43,330 nt of DNA, from NCBI RefSeq assembly GCF_001039575.1, contig NZ_JIBT01000050.1:1-43330 (forward strand), given 5' to 3'. The notes below the pieces were generated by a model. That model was not told the origin of the DNA. It did not search any database and saw nothing but the letters and a program-made list of their open reading frames with translations. Below, piece by piece: positions 32,988-43,330 of this stretch. The DNA is from Halomonas sp. PR-M31 (lineage in GTDB: Bacteria > Pseudomonadota > Gammaproteobacteria > Pseudomonadales > Halomonadaceae). The position numbers were made by a program, and so were the translations under genes. How positions within the stretch are numbered: the first letter of the stretch is position 1; every line of letters begins with the position of its first letter.

Positions 32988-35117
32988 TTGAAAGCCAGCG
33001 GGCTTTTGGCGCAACGCTATAAGGGATGGGAGCTCGGCGATTCTGCTCAATTATTGACCACACTCGTTATCGGAGATGCCGTTCTGGACGATCGCTCTGA
33101 CCCGCTTTCTGGACCCGCGGCCTTGCTGACCGGACTTGAAAGCGCCCGCCTGGACTGGTCCGGCGTCGGCGGTATGCCTGATGCGCCCTATTCCCTTGCC
33201 TTCGGCGATGTTTATTTCTCACGCCAGGACGGCCGGGCGGAAACCGAGCATGTGTTCATCCTAGGCAATCAGCTTCCTGAGCGCTTTGCCAGCTGGCAGG
33301 AGACCCGCCCCTTCGTGATTGGCGAAACCGGCTTCGGCACCGGATTGAACATGCTGTGCGCCTGGGCCTGTTTCGATACGTATGCACCGCCAGGCGCACG
33401 GCTGCATCTTGTTTCCACGGAAAAGCATCCGCTCGCCCAGGAGGATCTAAGGCGTGCGCTGGCCGCCTGGCCGGAGTTCGTCGAGCGAGCGCGTGCTTTG
33501 GTCAACCAATGGCCAGAGCCGGTGCGAGGGGTGCATCGTTTGATACTCTCTGAACGAGTTATTCTCGATTTGCATCTTGGCGACAGCGCCGAGTACTTGA
33601 CCCACCTGGATGGACGCGTCGACGCCTGGTTTCTCGACGGCTTTGCACCGTCCAAGAATCCAGACATGTGGCAACCGGCGTTGTTCGAGGCCATGGCTAC
33701 GCATAGCCACCCGAGCGCGACGCTAGCCACTTTTACCTGCGCGGGCATCGTCAAGCGCGGGCTCAAGACGGCTGGATTCGAGTGGACGAAAGCCCCGGGC
33801 TTTGGGCGCAAACGCGAAATGCTGCGCGGCCATATCGCCACCCCGCCACCGGATATTTCCCGTCAGCGGGCGCCCTGGTTTACCCCGCCATCTCATCAGC
33901 CAGCTCGGCACGTAGCGATCATCGGCGCAGGGCTTGCCGGCGCCAGCACCGCCGAAGCGCTGGCACGACGCGGTGTGCAAGTCACCTTGATCGATCGACA
34001 AGCGCCCGGCGCCGGGGCATCGGGCAATCGACAAGGAGCGCTCTACGTCAAACTGGCTGCGGAGACCAATCTACAGAGCCGCTTCTATCTGGCGGGGCTT
34101 CTTTATACCCGGCGACTGCTCAAGCGTCTGGATCCCGAGCGTCAGCTATGGGACGACTGTGGCGTGCTGCAACTGGCCATGAGCGACAAGGAAGCGCGGC
34201 GCCAGGCAACCTTCCTGCGTAATCATGCGCTACCCCAAAGTGTCGTCGAGGGCATCAGCGCGGAGCAAGCCAGTCAGCGGGCCGGTGTAAGCCTGACCTG
34301 GGGCGGGCTCGATTATCCTGCTGCCGGCTGGGTACGTCTGGCAAGCCTGTGTCAGCGTCTGGCCGAATGCCCGGGCATTGTCTTTCGTCAAGCCAGTATC
34401 GCAACGCTTGAACGCCATGACACTGGCTGGAGCCTTGAACTAGCGGATGGGAGTAGCCTGGCCGCAGATCAAATCGTCGTGGCCAATGCTTGGCAGGCGC
34501 CGGATTTCTCGCCCCTTGAATGGCTGCCGCTCAAGCCGATACGCGGCCAGGTGAGCGAACTGCACTTACCACCTGATGCCTCTATCGCGTCACTCAAGCG
34601 AGTTGTCTGTGCCGGCGGGTATGTCCTGCCAATGCTGAAGGGGGTGCAGTCTTTCGGTGCCACCTTCACTCCGGGAGACAAGGACAGGGAGCTGCGGGAG
34701 TCGGATCACGGCGCCAATGTGAGGGAGTTCGAACACATGCTGCCTGCTTATACCGAGGCGCTTCGCGCCGAAGGCGTCGAGTTTGATCCCGGCCGGCTCT
34801 CCGGTCGCGCCAGTCTGCGCGCTGCCAGCCCGGACAAATCGCCCTATGCGGGCCCGGTACCGGATGCCCCGGCCTGGCGCAAGGATTATGCCCCCTTGCA
34901 GAAGAATGCCCGGCGTGCCCCGGCCATTGCCGGCCAGCATCATCCTGGGCTGTGGATCAGCGCCGCTCACGGCTCCCGAGGGCTTGCCAGCGCGCCGCTA
35001 TGCGCCGAGGTACTGGCATCGCGCATCTGCGACGAGCCCATGCCATTGGAGCAAGAGCTCGTCGATCATCTGCATCCGGGGCGGCGGTTGATCGCCGATA
35101 TCATGCGCGGAGGTTAG
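32988..35117 (+). CDS. mnmC: Bifunctional tRNA (mnm5s2U34) methyltransferase/FAD-dependent oxidoreductase MnmC
   Basis: Makes mnm5s2U at the wobble position of tRNAs in two steps. The N-terminal SAM-dependent methyltransferase (MnmC2) has FGDVYFSRQDG, ETGFGTGLNML and DAWFLDGFAPSKNPDMW. The C-terminal FAD oxidoreductase (MnmC1) has VAIIGAGLAGASTAEALARR, GASGNRQGALYVKL, KPIRGQVSEL and the C-terminal SAAHGSRGLASAPL. The frame gives 709 residues from TTG 32988, but this start has no clear ribosome binding site and family homology begins about 60 residues in. A frame change near 33080 with an ATG at 33077 is another possibility. The true start is therefore unresolved. Confidence 0.92.
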   Translation: MKASGLLAQRYKGWELGDSAQLLTTLVIGDAVLDDRSDPLSGPAALLTGLESARLDWSGVGGMPDAPYSLAFGDVYFSRQDGRAETEHVFILGNQLPERFASWQETRPFVIGETGFGTGLNMLCAWACFDTYAPPGARLHLVSTEKHPLAQEDLRRALAAWPEFVERARALVNQWPEPVRGVHRLILSERVILDLHLGDSAEYLTHLDGRVDAWFLDGFAPSKNPDMWQPALFEAMATHSHPSATLATFTCAGIVKRGLKTAGFEWTKAPGFGRKREMLRGHIATPPPDISRQRAPWFTPPSHQPARHVAIIGAGLAGASTAEALARRGVQVTLIDRQAPGAGASGNRQGALYVKLAAETNLQSRFYLAGLLYTRRLLKRLDPERQLWDDCGVLQLAMSDKEARRQATFLRNHALPQSVVEGISAEQASQRAGVSLTWGGLDYPAAGWVRLASLCQRLAECPGIVFRQASIATLERHDTGWSLELADGSSLAADQIVVANAWQAPDFSPLEWLPLKPIRGQVSELHLPPDASIASLKRVVCAGGYVLPMLKGVQSFGATFTPGDKDRELRESDHGANVREFEHMLPAYTEALRAEGVEFDPGRLSGRASLRAASPDKSPYAGPVPDAPAWRKDYAPLQKNARRAPAIAGQHHPGLWISAAHGSRGLASAPLCAEVLASRICDEPMPLEQELVDHLHPGRRLIADIMRGG

Positions 35118-35220
35118 AAAACATACGAAAGGGACATGCGTGTAGTGATACGCTGAACCAGCAGGACACTATCCAATTAGAAATAATCCCTGCTCTCCCC
35201 AACAAGGTAAGGACATCATC

Positions 35221-36093
35221 ATGCGCTTACTTCCATTTCTCGCTGCAGGGATAACCCTTGCGTTCACTTCAACCGTTGGGGCACAGCAGATCGAGAGCGT
35301 CGAGGTCCGTGGCCCCATCCACATGCTGACCGGTGAAGGGGGCAATATCGGCGTACTGATCGGCGAGGACGGCACCTTCATGATCTATGACAAGTTCGCA
35401 CCCTTGACCGATGCGATACTGGCAGAGATCGACTCGCTCGGCGGCAGTGCCCCCACCTTTCTGATCAATACCCATTTTCACGGCGACCACACCGGGGGCA
35501 ACGAGAACCTGGGAAAAGCCGGCAGTACCATTGTCGCCCATGAGAAGGTACGCCAACGTCTTGCCCAAGGCAGTGAAATTGAAGCCTTCGACATGACCAT
35601 GGCGCCCCAGAGCGGTGCCGCGCTGCCGGTCATCACCTTCAGCCGCGACATCAGCTTTCATCTCAACGGCGAGGACATCGACATCGAACACGTGCCCGAT
35701 GCCCACACGGACAGCGACAGCATCGTGTATTTTCGCGATACCAACGTCATCCACACCGGCGATACGATGTTCAACGGCTTTTTCCCGTTCATCGATACGG
35801 CCCATGGCGGAACGCTAAAAGGCATGATTGCCGCGACGGATCGCGTGCTGGCACTGGCGGACGAGGATACGCGTATCATTCCAGGCCATGGTCCCTTGGC
35901 GAGCAATCAGGACGTGCAAACCTATCGGGATATGCTGTCCACGGCTCAGCAGCGACTTGGAAAACTCAAGTCACAAGGCCTGAGTGCCGACGAAGCCGTC
36001 GCCGAGCAGCCCTTGGCAGATCTGGAAGAGCAATGGGGTGACGGCACATTTACCGCAGATCGCTGGATCGAGATCATCTACGACGGCGTATGA
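35221..36093 (+). CDS. Secreted MBL-fold metallo-hydrolase
   Basis: A 290-residue protein with a Sec signal peptide (about residues 1-21, MRLLPFLAAGITLAFTS, cleavage near VGAQQ), hence periplasmic. The metallo-beta-lactamase fold shows HFHGDH (residues 85-90), the third ligand His in VPDAHTDSDS, GDTMFNGFFPF and IIPGHGPL, enough for a two-zinc site. Similar proteins in the family include quinoprotein-relay hydrolases and broad esterases or lactonases; no close match to a known carbapenemase is evident. It stands alone, convergent with yheU. Confidence 0.87.
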   Translation: MRLLPFLAAGITLAFTSTVGAQQIESVEVRGPIHMLTGEGGNIGVLIGEDGTFMIYDKFAPLTDAILAEIDSLGGSAPTFLINTHFHGDHTGGNENLGKAGSTIVAHEKVRQRLAQGSEIEAFDMTMAPQSGAALPVITFSRDISFHLNGEDIDIEHVPDAHTDSDSIVYFRDTNVIHTGDTMFNGFFPFIDTAHGGTLKGMIAATDRVLALADEDTRIIPGHGPLASNQDVQTYRDMLSTAQQRLGKLKSQGLSADEAVAEQPLADLEEQWGDGTFTADRWIEIIYDGV

Positions 36094-36131
36094 AAAAACC
36101 CGCGACAATTAGGGTCGGAAGCTAGCAGCTC

Positions 36132-38605
<2,474 letters not shown>

Positions 38606-38618
38606 TCAGACAAGAAAA

Positions 38619-40097
38619 TCAGTTGGCCTGATAACGACTCAATCGATGCCGCCGTCCAAACTCCTGCACCCGTTGACGAGCGAATTCCACAGTTTGCGCG
38701 GTCATGACACTACGATTTTCGTCTTTGAGCTCACCGCCCAGATTGCGCACCAGCACCATGGCGGTTTCCACCATTGCTTCAAAGGCGGCGCTGGTATCCG
38801 TAGCCCCAGGCAGCGGCATCAGGAAGGTCACGCCGGGTGTGGCGAAGTCATCCATGTTTTCCAGATCGAAGATGCCTGGCTTGACCACATCCACCATGGC
38901 GAACTGCAATTCACTTTCCGCTTCTTCCGTTTCGTAGCGCAGGAAGATGCCCATTTCGCTATAGCGCAGGCCACAGGCGAGCATCAGTTTGAGCAGATTC
39001 GGCCCTGCAAATCCTTCATCGGTACGTGCCATCACACTGATGACGATGATCTCCTCCGCGTGAGCCAGGGTCTCCCGTGCCCGCTCGGCGCTAACGTGGT
39101 GACGACGCGCCTTCTCTACGACCGGGTGAGAAGCTGCGGGTTCCTCTTCTTGGGAGGAAAACGGGGCCGCTGTCTCGGGGGGTGCCTCAACCGCCTGAGT
39201 CGGTGCAAGCTCATCGGCGGCGGGCTCGCTCGTAGTGCCATGGTGGTCAGTATCTTGCGTGGATGGAGCCGAGTCCTGACGCTCCTTGGCAAAATGCTCA
39301 GGAGCCTCCGTCGAAAAATCCTCGGCGTTGCCTAGGGACGGTTCGCGATGAGACGACGAGGATTCGTCCTGACGCTGGAATGCGGACGACATTCTCTGCA
39401 TCGACTGAGAAACACGCTGACCGCCACTACGCAGTGCAGCGGCCATGCCGCCACGACTGGCGCTATGCTGTTCAGCTTCTTCTCTGACAGGCGAAAACGT
39501 TTCGTACGCGCTAGAGTTCGATGTTGTCTGCGGCTGCCGCTGAGCGTCATCGTGATCCTTCGAAAGCGGATGCGCTGCATTTTCGACACTGGGCTCAAAC
39601 CCGGCGCTGTTTCTACCAGCACTACTACTAATAGTAGGAGCAGAATCCGATACGTCCGTGCGCCCTGTCCTGGATGATGGCGTCGACTGTGGATAAGATT
39701 CGTTTTTTATCGAGGAGGTTTTGACAGACGCTGGCGATTCAGTAGCAGAGGGTGAATCCTGTTCTTGAGCCATGCGGGAAAAGACCTTCGATGGCCCTGG
39801 GTGTTCCTGACGCTGCAGTTTGGGCTTGGGCGCGACCGTCGGCTGAGCCGCGGGCTTGACCACTCGGGCGCCCCCATTGGGCAATTCCCAGTTGACTTCG
39901 GCTTCCCGTGCGGCAGCCTCGGGATCAGGATTGGCAACAGTTGCGCTGTCGGCGCTGCTATCACCTTGTTGTTCATCTCGCTGCGCGTGATCGAGCCGGG
40001 GGACTTTGCGTTGACGTTGCAAGCGACGTACACCATCGACAACGATGATGGTCACTAAAACCAACCCCAGGATGATCAACCACTCTCTTAATTCCAT
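38619..40097 (-). CDS. zipA: Cell division protein ZipA
   Basis: A 492-residue inner-membrane protein that tethers FtsZ to the membrane. An N-terminal span (LREWLIILGLVLVTIIVVDG) is followed by a basic patch RRLQRQRK. A very long Ser/Glu/Pro-rich linker runs from about 45 to 345, and the C-terminal FtsZ-binding domain starts near 350 (IIVISVMARTDEGFAGPNLL, then GLRYSEMGIFLRYE and TPGVTFLMPLPGA). E. coli ZipA is 328 residues, so the linker here is much longer and strongly acidic. Position between smc and ligA is the conserved gammaproteobacterial order. Confidence 0.95.
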   Translation of the reverse strand: MELREWLIILGLVLVTIIVVDGVRRLQRQRKVPRLDHAQRDEQQGDSSADSATVANPDPEAAAREAEVNWELPNGGARVVKPAAQPTVAPKPKLQRQEHPGPSKVFSRMAQEQDSPSATESPASVKTSSIKNESYPQSTPSSRTGRTDVSDSAPTISSSAGRNSAGFEPSVENAAHPLSKDHDDAQRQPQTTSNSSAYETFSPVREEAEQHSASRGGMAAALRSGGQRVSQSMQRMSSAFQRQDESSSSHREPSLGNAEDFSTEAPEHFAKERQDSAPSTQDTDHHGTTSEPAADELAPTQAVEAPPETAAPFSSQEEEPAASHPVVEKARRHHVSAERARETLAHAEEIIVISVMARTDEGFAGPNLLKLMLACGLRYSEMGIFLRYETEEAESELQFAMVDVVKPGIFDLENMDDFATPGVTFLMPLPGATDTSAAFEAMVETAMVLVRNLGGELKDENRSVMTAQTVEFARQRVQEFGRRHRLSRYQAN

Positions 40098-40304
40098 GGA
40101 TCGTCTTGCCTGTTTGCTAAGGCGCCATGCCTATGACGTGTGTGTTCGATAGCATAACGCGATTGCCGAAAAAATGGGCTAGTTTTTTTAAATGTCAAGT
40201 TTTACTTTAGCCCGCTGCAATCGCCCTTCATTTGTCCCCAACCCCACCAATAAGAGCGTTGTTAACTCTTTTAGACTTTTTGTGCAAGTTTTCCATGCCT
40301 GAGC

Positions 40305-43300
40305 TTATGCTTCCGCGAGTGCAACCGCCGCCTCCACTCCCACGGACACAAGCCGCGAAACACCTGGCTCTTGCATGGTTACCCCCATCAATCGATCCGC
40401 CGCTTCCATGGCGATCTTGTTGTGGGTGATATAAATGAATTGTACAGAGTCTGACATGTCCTTCACCAGTGCCGCGTAACGTCCGACATTGGCATCGTCC
40501 AGTGGCGCATCCACCTCGTCGAGCATACAGAACGGGGCAGGATTGAGCTGAAATATTGCAAAAACCAGCGCCAGGGCAGTCAGTGCCTTTTCACCACCGG
40601 AAAGTAGATGAATGGTGCTGTTTTTCTTTCCGGGAGGACGCGCCATTATGGCAACACCGGTCTCTAGCAAATCCTCCCCGGTCAGCGTCAACCATGCACT
40701 ACCACCTCCAAAGACCTTGGGGAAAAGATGCGAGAACCCTTGGTTGACTTGATCGAATGTCTGCTTGAAACGTGTCCGCGTTTCCTGGTCGATCTTGCGA
40801 ATTGCCCGATCCAGCGTCTCGAGAGCTTCACTAAGTTCCGCATGCTGACTTTCCAGATAGTTTCGCCGCTCCGCCTGCTGATCATATTCCTCAATTGCTG
40901 CAAGATTGATGGCGCCCAGGCGCCGTAGCTTGTCGGCGGTATTTTCAAGACGCGTTTGCCAGGCAGACTCGGTGGCATTGAAATCAAGAGACGCCTCGAG
41001 CTCCTGGCCGTCGAGACCTAGCTCACCCAACGCTTCGTCCTGGCCGTCAGCCTTGAGTCTGAGCGCCTGAACCTGCATGCGGGCCTCTTCGAGCCGGTTG
41101 CGAATGCCCTCAAGGTTACGTTCGTGCTGCTGACGGGCAATTTCCGTTTCACGCAGGCGCTCGGCCAGCTGCTGTGCCTCGTCACGGCAGGCACTAAGCG
41201 CCTGCTCTTCTTTCGAACGCCGATGCAAGAGCTCGTCCAGCTGCTCCCGGCTTTCCTCTTCGGGCTCGCGCAGCACTTCTCGCTGCTCTTCGAGTTCGGC
41301 ACACTTCTCTTCGAGACGAGCGCGTGTCTCGCTGCTGCGCAGTCGCTGCTGATCAAGGCCGCTGCGTTCCGTGGTCAGGCGCTGATACTCCAGCGCCAGT
41401 TGCTGTGCCCGCTCCTGCAAGGGGCGTTGGCGACTGCGCAGGCTGGTGAGGCTTTCCTGAGTGTCGCGGCGCGCCCGCTCGAGTCCTTCACGCCCTTGGC
41501 TACTCTGCTCCAAGGCCGTCATTGCCTGCTGCCAACGTTCCCGCGCCTGTTCCAGCTCCAAAGCGCAGGCTTCGTGGCGCTTGTCGATATCCTGAAGCTC
41601 GCCGTCGAGATCCCGGCGACGAGCATCTACCTGGGCCAGTTGCGAGGCAAGGTTGGCTTCCTGTAGCGCCAACTGCTGACGACGCTGCTGCTGTTCCCGC
41701 TCGCCGCCCCGGCACTGTTCGAGAGAGGCTTCAATATCGGCCTCCCGGGCCTGGGCATCCGCCAGCCGTTTCTCCTGCTCGTCAAGCCTGCTCACAACGG
41801 TCTCTAGAGCGGTTCTGACTTCGTCACGACGCCGCTGTTGGGTCATGATGCTATCGGCGTTGTCGCCAGAACCGTGCCGGCGAGCCCAGCCGTGTCCCAG
41901 CCAGAGGCCATCCGCCGTCATCACACTCTCGTTTGATGTCAGCGTCTCGAGACGCTGCCAGGCATCCGCATGATCCTTGGCACAGTAGATGCTGACCAGC
42001 AGTTGACCGGCGCGCCGGCACCCTCGACCCGGGCGGCAAGGCTATGATCCGGGGCAGGTTGAGATGACTCCGTGAGCAGTGCCAGCTCGCCGGTCCCGAG
42101 TGAATCCGCGAGTGGTTGACGCTGCAGCTCTGGCACCAGGCGCGCATTGAGCCAGGGGGCCAGCACCCAGGACACCACTTGCTCCCACTCAGGGTCGACG
42201 CGCATGCGTTCCGCTAGCCGCGGCGCCGATGCCAGGCCATATCGTTCCAGCAACGCATCGAGGGTCTGACCGCCATCGTTCAAACCCGCCGCCAGCAGCG
42301 CCTCTAAAGAGGCCAGCTCGCCCTGCAACTGGCTGCGCTGCTGCCGAGTCTCTTCCCGGGCGACTTCGATCCCGCCAAGCGTGTCGCGGGTCCGGGTGCG
42401 TTCGACCTGCAACGTCTCACGCTGGGTTTCCAGTTCCTCGAGCTGCAGATCAATCTCCGCAAGCTGCTCGCCAAGCTCTTCTCGATGCTCGCGCAGCTCA
42501 CCTTGCTCCGGCAGCTCGTTACGCTGTTGCCGACGACGCTTAGCCTCCTCCGTCAGCGTTTGCAGCTGACGCTCCAGATGACGCACCCCATCCTGGGCGC
42601 GCTCGGCTTCGCGGCTCGTCTCGCGATCCTGTTCGCTGAAGGCTTCCCAGCGTTCCCGGGCCTGCTCAAACGCCTGCTCCGCTTCTTCCAGCGCCGCATC
42701 GAGTTCCGCCAGGGTATCCGCGGTTTCTTCCTGCTCGGGTTCAAGGGTTTCAAGACGCTCATCGAGGCTGGCAAGCCGGGTATCGTCTTCGCTTCCGAGA
42801 TGATCGAGTTCGCTTAGCTCGCGCCGCGCGGTTTCTAATTCCCGAGCAAGGCGCTGCTCCTGGCTTCTGGCATGCTCCAGATGCTGCTCAAGACGTGCGA
42901 TGGCGGCCCCGGTCTCGTAGAAGCGCGCCTGATGGGCGTCAAGCTGCTCGGCTAGCCGATCATGTTCTAGCCGCGATTCCTCGAGCTGGCGCTCGCACTG
43001 CCGGCTACCCAGGATTTCACGCTCGACCTGGGTTTCAAGCTCCCGCACACGGCTTTCCTGCTCACCTTGCTGGGCCCGCAACGCACGGCCACGCAGCACC
43101 GCAAGCTCGCCCTTGAGCCGGTGCTCTTCGTTTTTCAGGGTTTGATAACGGCGTGCCGCCTCCGCCTGACGTTTCAATCGCTCGAGCTGCTTGTCGAGCT
43201 CTTCGCGAATGTCATCGAGGCGTTCGAGATTTTCCTGGGTGCGGCGCATGCGGTTTTCGGTTTCGCGGCGGCGCTCCTTGTATTTGGAAATGCCTGCGGC

Positions 43301-43330
43301 CTCCTCCAGCGTCGAACGCAGTTCTTCCGG
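40305..43330 (-). pseudogene. smc: Chromosome partition protein SMC, 5' end beyond the window, frameshifted
   Basis: The open sequence enters from the right edge with LEEAAGISKYKERRRETENR, typical of SMC just after the head lobe. Then come about 250 residues of coiled coil, the hinge region (roughly 42360-41860), a second coiled coil, and the C-terminal head with signature [20 protein letters not shown] and Walker [15 protein letters not shown]. The Walker A part is outside the window. Near 42007-42010 one base appears to be missing: with one more C on the plus strand, the minus frame reads [20 protein letters not shown] into the downstream frame. As given, the protein would lose its ATPase C-terminal head, which for SMC (chromosome condensation) would be severe, so an assembly error is likely. 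Confidence 0.9.

Noticed and set aside
40098-40304. TTGACA upstream of zipA (minus strand, 40198-40193)
   Set aside because: No acceptable -10 hexamer at 16-18 bases; not enough to call a promoter.

Overview
The window looks like chromosome of a halophilic gammaproteobacterium of the Halomonas type. This is an inference: GC-rich codon use, acidic proteins, and gammaproteobacterial blocks such as guaB-guaA, glrK-qseG-glrR, zipA-ligA-smc, and yciO/rnm/yciB/yciI. No rRNA, tRNA, CRISPR array, transposase or integrase was recognised.

Layout. (1) 1-4600: an SDR oxidoreductase, a sugar-epimerase fragment with a hexamer repeat, an AT-rich arylamine N-acetyltransferase, a Tag-family DNA glycosylase and a lipoate-protein ligase. 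(2) 4784-12352: an accessory defence and toxin-antitoxin island. It holds a frameshifted RhuM-Fic gene, yefM-yoeB with its operator, a nonsense-mutated AbiEi antitoxin, and a very large NACHT/STAND-like ATPase ending in a PD-(D/E)XK nuclease (split by a one-base frameshift, with a small second-copy relic at 5881). It ends in a compact two-gene unit resembling a toxin-antitoxin pair. This unit lies between the real guaA 3' end and a displaced copy of the last 162 bp of guaA, so guaA is probably the integration site. (3) 12353-26500: guaA and guaB (GMP synthesis), divergent xseA, the GlrK/QseG/GlrR signalling operon, argA, a Pit phosphate transporter with its DUF47 partner, a CYTH phosphatase and a Kv-type channel. 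(4) 26551-36400: yciO, an RNase AM-like PHP gene, yciB, yciI, a FabI-like reductase, two tandem acetate kinases, mnmC, a secreted metallo-beta-lactamase-fold hydrolase and yheU. (5) 36395-43330: ligA, zipA and the 3' part of smc.

Most striking system: the NACHT-like ATPase/nuclease and the guaA-tail cassette with its palindrome-controlled gene pair. The first is a candidate anti-phage protein with its nuclease at the C terminus. The second is a candidate addiction module at an integration hotspot.

Caution: at least five reading frames (rhuM-fic, the NACHT gene, pit, yciI, smc) are broken by one- or two-base indels, mostly a shortened run of C or G. Smc is normally indispensable, so part of this may be assembly error. 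Frameshifted genes are labelled pseudogene here because that is what the given sequence encodes.
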